From Roseiconus lacunae (lineage in GTDB: Bacteria > Planctomycetota > Planctomycetia > Pirellulales > Pirellulaceae), in NCBI RefSeq assembly GCF_008312935.1, contig NZ_VSZO01000043.1:165205-229204 (forward strand): DNA of 64,000 nt. The letters are read 5' to 3'. The translations under genes were made by a program, and so were the position numbers. How positions within the stretch are numbered: the stretch's first letter is position 1; each line of letters begins with the position of its first letter. Shown piece after piece: positions 37,860 to 47,617 of the stretch. Below the pieces are notes generated by a model. That model searched no databases and had not been told where the DNA came from. It worked only from the letters and a program-made list of their open reading frames with translations.

Positions 37860-39476
37860 TTACTTCAGGTTGCGATAGCGTTCGATCAGTTGGTTCGTGC
37901 TGCTGTCGTGTTGTAGTTGATCGGATGATTGCAGTTCGGGAACGATCTTCTTGGCCAAGACCTTTCCAAGTTCGACGCCCCATTGGTCAAACGGATTGAC
38001 CTGCCAAATCACGCCTTGGGTAAAGACGCTGTGTTCGTAGAGGGCGACCAGCTTGCCCAGCACGGCGGGCGTCAGTTTTTCGATCAGCAGCGTATTCGAG
38101 GGGCGATTGCCTTCAAAAACGCGGTGCGGCGCCAGTTCTTCCGATGTGCCTTCATCGAGCACCTGCTGGCGCGTCTTGCCCATCGCGAGCGCCTCGCCTT
38201 GGGCAAAGACATTGGCAGTCAATTTGTCGTGATGATCGCCGATCGGGTTTAGTGACTTGGCAAAGGCGATGAAATCACAAGGGATCAAGTGGGTCCCCTG
38301 ATGAATTAGCTGGTAAAACGAATGCTGGCCGTTGGTTCCCGGTTCACCCCAGTAGATCGGACTGGTGTCATAGTCCACATGGTCGCCGGAGAGCGTGATC
38401 GACTTGCCGTTGCTTTCCATCGTCAGCTGTTGCAGGTACGCGGGAAAGCGTTTGAGGTACTGGTCGTACGGCAGCACGGCGGTGGTCTGGGCACCAAAGA
38501 AATCGGTGTACCAAACCGTCAGCAGCCCCAGCAGCACCGGCAGATTTTTCTCCAGGGGCGCGGTGCGGTAGTGTTCGTCCATTTCACGAAAGCCTGCCAG
38601 CATCTCGCGAAATCCGTCCGGACCGATCGCGAGCATCGTCGACAATCCGATCGCGCTGTCCATCGAATATCGACCGCCGACCCAATCCCAGAAACCGAAC
38701 ATATTGTCGGTGTCGATTCCGAACTTGGAAACCTCGTCGGCGTTGGTCGACAAGGCGACGAAATGTTTTGCAACGGCGGATTGATCGGCGCCCAGGTTTT
38801 TCAGCAACCACTCTCGCGCCGAATGAGCATTGGTCATCGTTTCTTGGGTGGTGAAAGTTTTCGACGCGATGATGAACAGCGTTTCGTCGGCATTCAGATC
38901 GGCGGTGGCTTCGACAAAGTCGGTGCCGTCAACGTTGCTGACAAAACGGAACGTCAAATCGCGATTGGCGTAATGCTTGAGCGCCTCGTAAGCCATGACG
39001 GGGCCCAGGTCGGAGCCGCCGATGCCCACATTGACAATGTTGCGAATCGGTTTTCCGGTGTGACCGGTCCAGTCGCCGCTGGTGATCGAGTCACAGAAGC
39101 TACTCATCTTGTCTAGGACGGCGTGGACTTCGGGGACGATATTTTCGCCATCGACGATGATCTCGGCATCGCGTGGTGCGCGAAGTGCTGTGTGGAGCAC
39201 CGCGCGATCTTCCGTGATGTTGATTTTTTCGCCCGTCATCATCGCTTCGATTCGCTCGGGCAACTTCGATTCCCGCGCCAAGTCGAGCAGCAGGTCGATC
39301 GTTTCGCCGGTGATGCGGTTTTTCGAATAATCGAGAAAAATCCCGCAAGCGTCGAGCGAAAACTTCTGACCTCGCTGATTATCCGAATCGAAAAATTCAC
39401 GCAGATGCTTGGACTGAATTGACGCGTAGTGGGAAGTCAATTTTTTCCATGCGTTCTGGTCGGTCAAGCTGCTCAT
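37860..39476 (-). CDS. pgi: Glucose-6-phosphate isomerase
   Basis: A 538-aa Pgi, the usual long bacterial form, interconverting glucose-6-phosphate and fructose-6-phosphate in glycolysis and gluconeogenesis. Clear signatures: [14 protein letters not shown], the first PGI signature [24 protein letters not shown] segment ([17 protein letters not shown]), the catalytic Glu in [19 protein letters not shown] with the active-site His, and the C-terminal signature [16 protein letters not shown] with the active-site Lys. Start at ATG 39476. Convergent with the permease; separated from the PSD1 gene by a divergent promoter region. Confidence 0.97.
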   Translation of the reverse strand: MSSLTDQNAWKKLTSHYASIQSKHLREFFDSDNQRGQKFSLDACGIFLDYSKNRITGETIDLLLDLARESKLPERIEAMMTGEKINITEDRAVLHTALRAPRDAEIIVDGENIVPEVHAVLDKMSSFCDSITSGDWTGHTGKPIRNIVNVGIGGSDLGPVMAYEALKHYANRDLTFRFVSNVDGTDFVEATADLNADETLFIIASKTFTTQETMTNAHSAREWLLKNLGADQSAVAKHFVALSTNADEVSKFGIDTDNMFGFWDWVGGRYSMDSAIGLSTMLAIGPDGFREMLAGFREMDEHYRTAPLEKNLPVLLGLLTVWYTDFFGAQTTAVLPYDQYLKRFPAYLQQLTMESNGKSITLSGDHVDYDTSPIYWGEPGTNGQHSFYQLIHQGTHLIPCDFIAFAKSLNPIGDHHDKLTANVFAQGEALAMGKTRQQVLDEGTSEELAPHRVFEGNRPSNTLLIEKLTPAVLGKLVALYEHSVFTQGVIWQVNPFDQWGVELGKVLAKKIVPELQSSDQLQHDSSTNQLIERYRNLK

Positions 39477-39758
39477 TGTTTTTGCCCGAAGAAGTGGTGC
39501 CCGAAGGAAGAGAATGGTTGGAAATGTAATTCGTTTTTATCGCGGCGAGGGCGAATGCATTGCAGCGAAGCAATGTGGCCGTTGGGTGCGCCCGGATCGC
39601 CGGTCCGGTGTGATCGCAGTTTAGCGGTATCGGTCGATCGCGTGATAGCCGGTGGCAAGCGAACGTCGGCGTATCGCACGCGTCACCCCAAGGCCGTGTA
39701 GACTGGGGATTGATCATCCCTAAGGTTATCCATTGCGAACAGATTTCATTGCGAACAG

Positions 39759-42293
39759 ATGCGTTCTGCTTATCTCTCGATTCACACACGTCGTAAGCTC
39801 GATGTCGGTCAATCCGTCAGGAACGGAAATTTTCATGAGGGTCGTGCTGTTTTGGCAAACTCACGCAGCAGTCATTGTCACGCGGCGTCGAGCTGGGCCG
39901 GTTTGGCTTGCAAAGGTTTGGCCGTCGCGTTCGCGTGGCTCGGTCTTGCCCCGGCTGCGGAACTGAACGGAGGGGAAACGCTCTCCTTTAATCGGGACGT
40001 CCGGCCGATCCTGTCCAATCATTGCTTCGCATGTCATGGTCCAGATGAAGCTCATCGCGGTGCCGATCTGCGTCTAGACCAAGCCGAAGCGGCTCATGGA
40101 TACGCGATCGTTCCCGGAAACGCCGATGAGAGCGAAATCATCGCGCGCATTTTGGAAACCGATGAGGACTTGCGAATGCCGCCGGCGGACATCGGCAAAC
40201 GTTTGACCGAAGACGAAATCCAAATTCTCCGCCGCTGGGTCGACGCAGGTGCTCCCTATGAAGCTTACTGGGCGTATGTCCCGCCAAAGCCAGTTTCGAT
40301 TCCGCCCGGTGTGGCAAGCGGGGTGAACGCGATCGATAGTCTGGTCCGACGCGATCTCGACCGCCAGCGGCACCATGCGGCTGAATTGGCGACACGGCGA
40401 AATCAATTGCGAAGGTTGTCGCTCGACTTGCTCGGGCTGCCTCCGTCACCCGAGCAGGTCGACCAGTTCCTTAAAGATGACCAGCCCGATGCGTACTTGC
40501 GTCGGGTCGACGAGCTGCTCGCTTCGCCTCGATTCGGCGAGCGATTCGCCGAGTATTGGTTGGACCTTGTTCGATTTGCCGACACCGTCGGCTACCACGG
40601 AGACCAGATACATAACATTGCACCTTACCGCGACTGGGTGATTGATTCGCTCAATCAAAACAAGTCACTCGATCAGTTTAGTCGTGAACAACTCGCCGGC
40701 GATTTACTAGACGAACCGACGACGGATCAATTGATCGCATCGGGGTACAATCGCTTGCTGCAAACGACCCACGAAGGCGGGTTGCAACCGAAGGAGTACC
40801 GAGCGATCTATGCGGCCGACCGAGTTCGCAATGTTTCGGAAGTCTGGATGGCGGCGACGATGGGCTGCTGCCAGTGCCACGATCACAAATACGACCCGTA
40901 CACGGCACTCGATTTCTATTCGATGGCTGCGTTCTTTGCGGACGTTGACGATGAGGCGCATTTCAAGAATGGCTCCAATGCGCTACCGACGCGGCGTGAG
41001 CCCGAGATCGATGTGCTTTCGGCGACCGATCGAATGCGTTTAGAGTCGATCGATCGGGCGATCGCCGAGGCGAAGGAGCAAGGTGATACCGCTGTCGCCG
41101 AGATGCTGCGCGAGCAGCGAAAGGAGATCGATGGCCGTCGGGTGCGGACAATGATTACCAAGGCAATGCAGTCCCCGCGAGAGACGCGCTTCCTTCCCCG
41201 CGGAAACTGGCTTGATGAAAGTGGGGATGTCGTCGCCCCGGCGGTTCCGGCGTTCCTCGGGGACATTCATCGATTTGCAAAGCTCGCGCCCGACGCTCGC
41301 GCCAATCGACTGCATTTGGCGAATTGGTTGTTTGATTGTGAGGAGGGCATCGGGCGGTTGACCGCCCGAGTGTTCGCCAACCGGCTTTGGTACCTCTACA
41401 GTGGTCAGGGCATTAGCCCATCGCTTGCCGATTTCGGTGGGCAGGGCCAGCCTCCTCGCCATAGCGCGTTGCTCGATCACTTAGCCGGCGTGTTGATCGA
41501 CAGTGATTGGGATATCAAGGCGACGGTACGGATCATCGTGACGAGCGAAACGTACCGTCGTCAGGTCGCGGCCGCGTCCGAACTGCACAACAAGACTTCG
41601 CAATCAGAATTAAGTAGTTTGGTCGGCGCCGTGCAATCCGGTCACCGACTTCCCGCCGAAACGGTACGCGATTCACTCTTGTTCATTTCAGGATTACTGG
41701 ATGATCAAGTCGGTGGCCAAAGTGCGAAGCCGTTTCAGCCGGCCGGGTATTATCGCCACTTGAATTTTCCCCGTCGGACATACCAGCATGATTCCGGTGC
41801 GATGCAGTGGCGGCGAGGCGTGTACACGCACTGGCAACGTCAGTTCGTTCATCCGATGATGAAGGCGCTCGACGCCCCGTCGCGAGAGGAATGCACCGCT
41901 CAGCGGTCACGCAGCAACACGCCTTTGGAATCATTAGCCCTGCTGAATGATCCGACGTTCGTGATCGCGGCCCAAGCGTTCGCCGCACGAGTCCTCCGCG
42001 AAACGGAATCTTCCGCCGGAGCCGCGACGGAGACACAGGATCGAATTCACCATGCCTTTCGATTGGCCCTTTCGCGGAAAGCCGATCCGATCGAACTGCA
42101 AACACTTCTCGACCTTTTTGACGCCGAACACAAGCGATATCAAACAGACGCGGCAGCGGCCGACGGCTTGTTGTCGCTCGCCGATGCTACCCCGATTGCT
42201 TGGCCGACGGAAAGCGGTATGGCAGAACGCGCCGCGTGGACGTCGGCTTGTCGGGTGATTTTCAATCTGCACGAAACACTCTACCGCCCCTGA
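39759..42293 (+). CDS. PSCyt1/DUF1549/DUF1553 planctomycete cytochrome-type protein
   Basis: An 844-aa exported protein. A PSCyt1 cytochrome c domain begins TLSFNRDVRPILSNHCFACH, with one CxxCH (CFACH) and RMPPADIG-like ligand region (DEDLRMPPAD). DUF1549 follows (LRRLSLDLLGLPPSPEQVDQ, ERFAEYWLDLVRFADT, CQCHDHKYDPYTALDFY). The C-terminal DUF1553 has ARVFANRLWYLYSGQGISPSLADFG and RRGVYTHWQRQ. Function is undescribed; by family it is thought to act in the periplasm, often with a DUF1501 partner, as here. The N-terminus from ATG 39759 is 65 residues before the cytochrome, longer than a normal signal peptide; a start nearer VLANSRSSHC would fit better. DUF1501 follows after 61 bases. Confidence 0.93.
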   Translation: MRSAYLSIHTRRKLDVGQSVRNGNFHEGRAVLANSRSSHCHAASSWAGLACKGLAVAFAWLGLAPAAELNGGETLSFNRDVRPILSNHCFACHGPDEAHRGADLRLDQAEAAHGYAIVPGNADESEIIARILETDEDLRMPPADIGKRLTEDEIQILRRWVDAGAPYEAYWAYVPPKPVSIPPGVASGVNAIDSLVRRDLDRQRHHAAELATRRNQLRRLSLDLLGLPPSPEQVDQFLKDDQPDAYLRRVDELLASPRFGERFAEYWLDLVRFADTVGYHGDQIHNIAPYRDWVIDSLNQNKSLDQFSREQLAGDLLDEPTTDQLIASGYNRLLQTTHEGGLQPKEYRAIYAADRVRNVSEVWMAATMGCCQCHDHKYDPYTALDFYSMAAFFADVDDEAHFKNGSNALPTRREPEIDVLSATDRMRLESIDRAIAEAKEQGDTAVAEMLREQRKEIDGRRVRTMITKAMQSPRETRFLPRGNWLDESGDVVAPAVPAFLGDIHRFAKLAPDARANRLHLANWLFDCEEGIGRLTARVFANRLWYLYSGQGISPSLADFGGQGQPPRHSALLDHLAGVLIDSDWDIKATVRIIVTSETYRRQVAAASELHNKTSQSELSSLVGAVQSGHRLPAETVRDSLLFISGLLDDQVGGQSAKPFQPAGYYRHLNFPRRTYQHDSGAMQWRRGVYTHWQRQFVHPMMKALDAPSREECTAQRSRSNTPLESLALLNDPTFVIAAQAFAARVLRETESSAGAATETQDRIHHAFRLALSRKADPIELQTLLDLFDAEHKRYQTDAAAADGLLSLADATPIAWPTESGMAERAAWTSACRVIFNLHETLYRP

Positions 42294-42354
42294 GTGCCTC
42301 GCCAGCTCGCTCTCGTCAATCGTCAGCCATCCTTTTGTAAGTTCACAACTCATC

Positions 42355-43797
42355 ATGAATCATTGGAACCGCAGGACATTTTTGTCAGGCAGCGGATTGT
42401 CGCTTGGCTCGGCCGCGTTGTCCGGTTTGCTTGGGCGATCCGGGCACGCCGCACCATTGCCGGCTGGGCTGACGAAAGCAATGGCCAATGGTCTGCCGCC
42501 GGGCATACAGGGATTGCCCAACATCCCACCACGCGTCAAGCGTGTGATTTTTTTGTGCATGGCTGGGGGCCCGTCGCATTTGGAGACGTTTGATGAAAAG
42601 CCAGAGTTGGCGCGACTCGATGGTCAGCCGATGCCGACGTCTTACACCGAAGGCCAACCGATCGCACAGCTTGCCGGCAAAGAGTTGAAGGTCCAGGGGC
42701 CACTCACTCAATTCAAACGCTGTGGGGAAAGCGGGCAAGTGATCAGCGATTTCTTGCCGTATCATCAACGTATGGCCGACGACATCTGTGTGCTCAGGTC
42801 GATGGTGACAGAGCAAATCAATCATGACCCGGCTCATACTTTCATGAATTGTGGTACGGCGCTCGCCGGTCGGCCTTCGATGGGATCTTGGGTCACGTAT
42901 GGGCTGGGCAGCGAATGCGATGACTTACCCGGCTTTGTCGTCCTGACCAGTGTTGGTGGCCGGAATCCGCAGCCGATCGCTTCACGTCAATGGGGCAGCG
43001 GTTTTCTTCCCAGCCGATTCCAAGGGGTGGAGTTCAACGCCGCCGGGCCCCCGGTGCACTATGTCGATCCTCCCGCCGGCGTCGGTCACGATGGGCAGCG
43101 CCGGGTCGTCGATGCGATCGCGAAGCTGAATCAGCACCGTTTCCAAAGCGTTCCCGATCCGGAGATTCAGACTCGTCTATCGGCCTACGAAATTGCCTTT
43201 CGGATGCAAACCTCGGTGCCGGAGTTGGTCGACTTTTCTGATGAGCCCCAGGATGTTTTGGACATGTATGGCGCCAAGGGCAGTGACGGATCCTATGCGA
43301 GTAACTGTTTGCTCGCGCGACGTTTGGCCGAACGCGGTGTGCGGTTCATCCAGCTCTACCATCGTGGCTGGGATCACCATGGCGGGCTGGAACGCTACAT
43401 GAAAATTTGTTGCGGACTGACCGATCGTCCGACTTGGGCACTGATCCAGGATTTAAAGCGACGCGGCATGTTGGATGACACCTTGGTGATTTGGGGCGGT
43501 GAGTTTGGTCGCACGCCAATGTTTCAAGGCAAAGGAGGTGCCGGTCGTGACCATCACATCAAGGGTTTTTCGATGTGGATGGCCGGTGGTGGGGTAAAGG
43601 GGGGGACCAGTTACGGCGCGACCGATCCGTTGGGCTACAACGCGGTCGAGAATGTCACTCACGTTCGTGACCTGCATGCGACGATGTTGCACATGCTGGG
43701 CATTGACCACAAACGTTTCAGTTACCCCTACCAGGGGTTGGACACTCGGCTGACCGGTGTCGAAGAAGCGCATGTGATTGACGACGTCTTGAGTTAA
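42355..43797 (+). CDS. DUF1501 Tat-exported protein
   Basis: A 480-aa protein of the alkaline-phosphatase/sulfatase-like DUF1501 family. The twin-arginine signal is NRRTFLSGSGLSLGSAALSG. Family motifs: VIFLCMAGGPSHLETFDEKP, NHDPAHTFMNCG, LLARRLAERGVRFIQLYHRGWDHH, LVIWGGEFGRTPMFQG and GRDHHIKGFSMWMAGGGVKG. The His and Asp residues of the metal site are present, but DUF1501 proteins lack the formylglycine or serine nucleophile of true sulfatases, so enzymatic activity is unproven. Always found beside PSD1 genes in planctomycetes; here 61 bases downstream in the same operon. Confidence 0.95.
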   Translation: MNHWNRRTFLSGSGLSLGSAALSGLLGRSGHAAPLPAGLTKAMANGLPPGIQGLPNIPPRVKRVIFLCMAGGPSHLETFDEKPELARLDGQPMPTSYTEGQPIAQLAGKELKVQGPLTQFKRCGESGQVISDFLPYHQRMADDICVLRSMVTEQINHDPAHTFMNCGTALAGRPSMGSWVTYGLGSECDDLPGFVVLTSVGGRNPQPIASRQWGSGFLPSRFQGVEFNAAGPPVHYVDPPAGVGHDGQRRVVDAIAKLNQHRFQSVPDPEIQTRLSAYEIAFRMQTSVPELVDFSDEPQDVLDMYGAKGSDGSYASNCLLARRLAERGVRFIQLYHRGWDHHGGLERYMKICCGLTDRPTWALIQDLKRRGMLDDTLVIWGGEFGRTPMFQGKGGAGRDHHIKGFSMWMAGGGVKGGTSYGATDPLGYNAVENVTHVRDLHATMLHMLGIDHKRFSYPYQGLDTRLTGVEEAHVIDDVLS

Positions 43798-43959
43798 CTT
43801 TGGTGCCTCGCTTAGCTAACCTCGTGCCATGATGCTGATTTGTCGCTGCGGCTGCTAAAAATAGGTTGGAATTAGCCCTGTACGCACCTGTAGTCGGCCG
43901 ATACACTCTGGGGCCCGAAATCGAACAAAACTACGTCCTCGGTTATAATACGAAATCGA

Positions 43960-44274
43960 ATGTACGCCATTATCGTTGACGGCGGTCGCCAGTACCGCGT
44001 CGAGCCAGGCATGGAAGTTGACCTGGATTACCGTGAAACCCCTGCCGGTGAAAGCCTGACGTTTGACAAGGTTCTCGCCGTTGGTGGCGATTCGGGCCTG
44101 AAACTCGGTGCCCCGACAGTCGATGGTGCGAGTGTCACCGCATCGGTCGTCGGTGCCAAGCAAGGCAAAAAACTGTACGTCCAGAAGTTCCGTCGCCGCA
44201 AGCACAGCAAAAGTCGTATCGGCCACCGCCAGCTTTTCACCCGTGTCAAAATCACTGACATCGCGGGTGCGTAA
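43960..44274 (+). CDS. rplU: 50S ribosomal protein L21
   Basis: A 104-aa L21 of normal length. It starts MYAIIVDGGRQYRVEPGMEV and has the signature block KLYVQKFRRRKHSKSRIGHR, which contacts 23S rRNA. In most bacteria rplU is directly followed by rpmA; here it is followed, with a one-base stop/start overlap (TAATG), by a Ser/Thr kinase gene, while rpmA lies about 1.2 kb away on the opposite strand. Confidence 0.97.
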   Translation: MYAIIVDGGRQYRVEPGMEVDLDYRETPAGESLTFDKVLAVGGDSGLKLGAPTVDGASVTASVVGAKQGKKLYVQKFRRRKHSKSRIGHRQLFTRVKITDIAGA

Positions 44275-45296
44275 TGCCTTCCGACCGGCTCACTGATTAC
44301 GAGCTGGGCGATATCTTAGGCGTCGGCACCGTTGGCACGATTTATTTGGCAACGGAGAAAGAAACAGGGCGCCAGGTCGCACTGAAGAAGCTCCATCCCA
44401 AGGTCAGTCAGAACACGCTGATCCGTGCGCGGTTCAAACGCGAAATGACCATCATGGAGCGACTGCGGCACCCGAACGTGGTTGCCTACCTGGGTGGCGG
44501 GCGCGACGACGGTGATCAGTCGCTGTTCTATGCGATGGAGGTTGTCTCCGGTGGGACCGTTGCCGATCTACTCGAGTCTGGCGGTCCGTTGCACTGGACG
44601 GCCGTCGTTGAAATCTCTCGCCAGATCTGTAGTGCACTTCAGTGCCTTCATAATCATGGCGTTGTCCACCGTGATTTGAAGCCGAGCAATTTGTTTCTGA
44701 CGCCTGGTGGCGAGGTCAAGCTCGGTGATTTTGGAATTGCTCGTGACCTCACCGCTGGAGATTTGACGGTCGGGCAGGTCACCGTCGGCACGCACGCCTA
44801 TATGGCTCCCGAGCAGATCACCGGCGATCGGTCGGTTTCTGGGAAGGCGGATCTCTACGCCCTCGGCTGCTGCATGTTTGAAATGCTGACCTGCCGAAAA
44901 GTCTTTCTCGGTGAAAATTATGCTCAGCTGTTCGATCAGCATCTCAAGCAGAAGCCGCCCTCGGTTCGGGACTTTGCCGAGTGTCCCTTTGAGGTCGATC
45001 AGGTGATTTTAAAGCTTCTCGAGAAGAAGCCAGATGATCGTCCTTTCAATGCTCGGCAGGTCCAGGCGGTCATGTTGGAGGTCGCCGATGGTTACCGGGA
45101 GGACCACGGTGAGGCATTGCAGCCGGCCGAGGAGCACGTGTTTCCAGCCGGGCGGACGGAGTTGGTCGAGCGGATTCGTCGTCGCCTTGAGCCACAGACC
45201 CGCGAAATAAGCGGGACGCGCCTGGCGATCGCTGTATCTGTCATCGCGATCGCCATCGTCGCATTAGTCGCGCTGTCTGCGGCGACTGGTCAGTGA
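44274..45296 (+). CDS. Hanks-type Ser/Thr protein kinase, C-terminal membrane anchor
   Basis: A 340-aa eukaryotic-like kinase. P-loop GVGTVGTIYLA, catalytic Lys in VALKKLHPK, HRDLKPSNLFL catalytic loop, DFGIARDL magnesium motif, and APEQITGDRSVSGKADLYALG substrate-lobe motif are all present, so it should be active. One transmembrane helix lies near the C-terminus (about 313-336, LAIAVSVIAIAIVALVAL) with almost nothing beyond, so it has no sensor domain outside. The ATG overlaps the rplU stop by one base, so translation is coupled to ribosomal protein synthesis. The substrate is unknown; ribosome or translation factors are a reasonable guess from context. Confidence 0.93.
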   Translation: MPSDRLTDYELGDILGVGTVGTIYLATEKETGRQVALKKLHPKVSQNTLIRARFKREMTIMERLRHPNVVAYLGGGRDDGDQSLFYAMEVVSGGTVADLLESGGPLHWTAVVEISRQICSALQCLHNHGVVHRDLKPSNLFLTPGGEVKLGDFGIARDLTAGDLTVGQVTVGTHAYMAPEQITGDRSVSGKADLYALGCCMFEMLTCRKVFLGENYAQLFDQHLKQKPPSVRDFAECPFEVDQVILKLLEKKPDDRPFNARQVQAVMLEVADGYREDHGEALQPAEEHVFPAGRTELVERIRRRLEPQTREISGTRLAIAVSVIAIAIVALVALSAATGQ

Positions 45297-45372
45297 GTCT
45301 CTTGGTTCTGTGGTGGGGCTTGCCGAAAGTTTTGGTGATTGCGGTTTGGCGGTGTGTCGGCGCACGAAAAAA

Positions 45373-45414
45373 GCCTGCGGGCTAGCCAAGGCGTGTATTG
45401 GCCGGCCCGCAGGC
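45373..45414. terminator. Bidirectional terminator between kinase gene and rpmA
   Basis: The stem GCCTGCGGGC (45373-45382) pairs with GCCCGCAGGC (45405-45414). Six A precede it and GTTTGTGTTTG follows, so it can end transcripts from both convergent genes. Confidence 0.75.
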
Positions 45415-45453
45415 GTTTGTGTTTGAGCTAGGTTGCCCAGCTTGGGTTGCTGC

Positions 45454-45699
45454 TTAGGCGGTGACGACGTTGATGCGGCGTCCTTTTTGGTCGAATTTCA
45501 CGTTTCCGTCGACCAACGCAAACAGGGTGTAGTCATTGCCCTGGCCAACGCCACTGCCGGCGCGCCATTTGGTGCCGCACTGGCGGATTAGGATGTTGCC
45601 GGCTTTGACGGCTTCGCCACCAAATTTCTTGACTCCGCGGCGTTGGGCGTTTGAATCGCGACCGTTGCGGCTGGAGCCTTGTCCTTTCTTGTGTGCCAT
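45454..45699 (-). CDS. rpmA: 50S ribosomal protein L27
   Basis: An 81-aa L27. It begins [20 protein letters not shown], the mature-type N-terminus whose flexible tail reaches the peptidyl-transferase centre, and contains [19 protein letters not shown]. No extra N-terminal cleavage extension (as in Firmicutes) is present. It is separated from rplU by the kinase gene and a terminator and faces it. Upstream on the same strand lies proA, a frequent neighbour of the rplU-rpmA-obg-proB cluster in other bacteria. Confidence 0.97.
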   Translation of the reverse strand: MAHKKGQGSSRNGRDSNAQRRGVKKFGGEAVKAGNILIRQCGTKWRAGSGVGQGNDYTLFALVDGNVKFDQKGRRINVVTA

Positions 45700-46074
45700 T
45701 GCTCTGGGCCTTTCTAAGTGTAGTTTTTAGGCGATTTTATGAATGCGACCACGAGAGACCGCTGATGTGCTCTGTTGAGGGCCCAGGAGGATAGCGGCCA
45801 GCGCAGCCAAATTCAAGGCTCATCGGGCTAAAACACGGTTTCGGTTCCTAGGCAGAGATGTTCATCGAGTGGGCGGGGGTGTGAACTTTAGCCTGGTCGT
45901 CCAATGGGAAGGGCACAACGCCTACCGCCCTTCGAGGCTGCGGATGACAACTGAGGCAGGCAACCACGGGCTAGCACCCGTGGCTACGGCACGTCGTTGC
46001 GTTGGGAACGGCGGGTTGCAGCTGAGCCGATCGCTGCAACAGTTGAGGGGAAACGCATCAGCTGGCAGCCTGGG
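45700..46074. other. Spacer between proA and rpmA
   Basis: 375 bases with no gene. It contains a GC-rich hairpin (listed at 45964-45983) and otherwise nothing recognised. The rpmA promoter should be in its left part. Confidence 0.4.
45964..45983. repeat. Short perfect palindrome, CCACGGG/CCCGTGG
   Basis: CCACGGG-CTAGCA-CCCGTGG, followed by CTACGG. A hairpin with 7-bp arms, just after the proA stop. It has no U-run. It shares the GTGGCTA core with the large repeat family but is otherwise different, so I treat it as separate. Confidence 0.55.
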
Positions 46075-47349
46075 CTAGGTCCGCAGGTGCCCGTTGCCTT
46101 TGACGATGTATTTGTAGGTCGTCAGCTCGCGCAGTCCGCATGGGCCGCGAGCGTGAAACTTGTCAGTCGAGATCCCGATTTCAGCCCCCAGCCCAAATAC
46201 GCCGCCGTCGTTGAAGCGTGTGCTGGCGTTGACCATCACGGCAGAGCTATCGATGCCCGCGGTGAATGTCTCGGCAGCTGCGAGGCTGCTGGTCACGATC
46301 GCTTCGGTGTGGTGGGAACTGTAGCGGTTGATGTGGCTGATTGCCTCGTCGATGGAATCGACCACCGCGACGCTGATCGTCGGGCCCAGGTACTCTGCCC
46401 CCCAATCGTCGTCGTTCGCCGAGATGCTTCCTGGGATTAATGTTTTGGCCCGTTGGTCGGCGCGGATTTCTACGGAGTGTTGGGCAAGTCTTTCGGCGAT
46501 TTTGGGCAGGGCCTTCGCCGCGATCGATTCGTGTACCAGGAGCGATTCACATGCGTTGCAAACGCCCATCCGCTGGCACTTGGCGTTTTCGACAATCGAC
46601 GCAGCCATTTCGACGTCGGCCGTTTCGTCGACGTAGACATGGCAGTTGCCGTCGTAATGCTTGATCACCGGCATCGTTGCCTCGGCGGCGACGCGGCGAA
46701 TCAGGCCTTCGCCTCCACGTGGAATCGCAACATCGATCAGGTCCCCCAGCCCGAGGAACTCGCCGACGGCAGTCCGGTCGGTGGTGTTGACCAACTGGAC
46801 GGCATGTTTAGGCAGACCACATCGCTCGGCGACCTCGCACATCAGGTTGACGATTGCTTGGCTACTGTGAATCGCTTCTTTTCCGCCGCGAAGGATCACC
46901 GCGTTTCCGCTCTTGACGCAAATCGCGGCGGCGTCGGCGGTCACGTTGGGGCGGCTTTCGTAGATGAAGAACACCACGCCAAGGGGCACGCGTTTCTTGG
47001 TGATTTGCAAGCCTCCCGGGCGAGTGAATCCGTCCAGGACTTCGCCGATCGGGTCGGGTAGCATCGCAATTTCACGCAGTGCCGTTGCGATCCCTTCGAT
47101 CCGCTGCCGGTCGAGCCGCAAGCGGTCGATCGCGGCATCAGTCAGCCCGTATCCGGGGGCAGCATCGAGGTCCTTGGCATTGGCTTCGATGATCGACTCA
47201 GCCCCTGAAATAAGCGCGTCGGCGGATTCGTTGAGCCAGCGGTTCTTTGCCGAGGCATCGAGAATGGCGAGTTCGGCCGAGGCTGATTTGGCGTTTCTTG
47301 CGGTTTCAGCACAGTAGGCAGCGAGGTCGGTTGCCGTGGCGGTGTTCAT
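46075..47349 (-). CDS. proA: Gamma-glutamyl phosphate reductase
   Basis: A 424-aa ProA, of normal length, which reduces gamma-glutamyl phosphate to glutamate semialdehyde with NADPH in proline synthesis. Aldehyde dehydrogenase fold. Motifs: VPLGVVFFIYESRPNVTADA, CVKSGNAVILRGGKEA, DVAIPRGGEGLIRRVA and the catalytic Cys in QRMGVCNACESLLVH. The C-terminus has DKFHARGPCGLRELTTYKYIV, the ProA signature. The partner proB is not in the window. Start ATG 47349, with YmdB-type gene divergent. Confidence 0.97.
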   Translation of the reverse strand: MNTATATDLAAYCAETARNAKSASAELAILDASAKNRWLNESADALISGAESIIEANAKDLDAAPGYGLTDAAIDRLRLDRQRIEGIATALREIAMLPDPIGEVLDGFTRPGGLQITKKRVPLGVVFFIYESRPNVTADAAAICVKSGNAVILRGGKEAIHSSQAIVNLMCEVAERCGLPKHAVQLVNTTDRTAVGEFLGLGDLIDVAIPRGGEGLIRRVAAEATMPVIKHYDGNCHVYVDETADVEMAASIVENAKCQRMGVCNACESLLVHESIAAKALPKIAERLAQHSVEIRADQRAKTLIPGSISANDDDWGAEYLGPTISVAVVDSIDEAISHINRYSSHHTEAIVTSSLAAAETFTAGIDSSAVMVNASTRFNDGGVFGLGAEIGISTDKFHARGPCGLRELTTYKYIVKGNGHLRT

Positions 47350-47617
47350 AACGTCTTTACGGTAAGGCTTCGATCTAGTTTGTCGTCGGTGGTCTATTTT
47401 CTCTGACTATGCGGTGATGGCAACACCCACATTCCGTCAACGCTGGTCATTCGGTAGCGTTGACGACCGGCGATCCCGCGGATACCGTTGGTCCTGCTCT
47501 CTAAAATGGTGAAAGCACCATCGGTCGCATGGGCCGTCGGCTCACGGCAAAGCGAATCGTTTCAATCACGCATCCTTTTCGATAATCTCTCCAACCTGCA
47601 CGAGCTAAGCGGCGGCT

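Noticed and set aside
38322..39116. Plus-strand frame of 264 codons opposite pgi
   Set aside because: pgi is certain from motifs; this frame is its antisense shadow without a domain.
42355..43797. Reading the DUF1501 protein as an active sulfatase
   Set aside because: The C/S-x-P-S-R nucleophile motif is absent; only the metal-site fold is shared.
46453..47061. Plus-strand frame of 202 codons opposite proA
   Set aside because: Antisense shadow of a well-defined gene.
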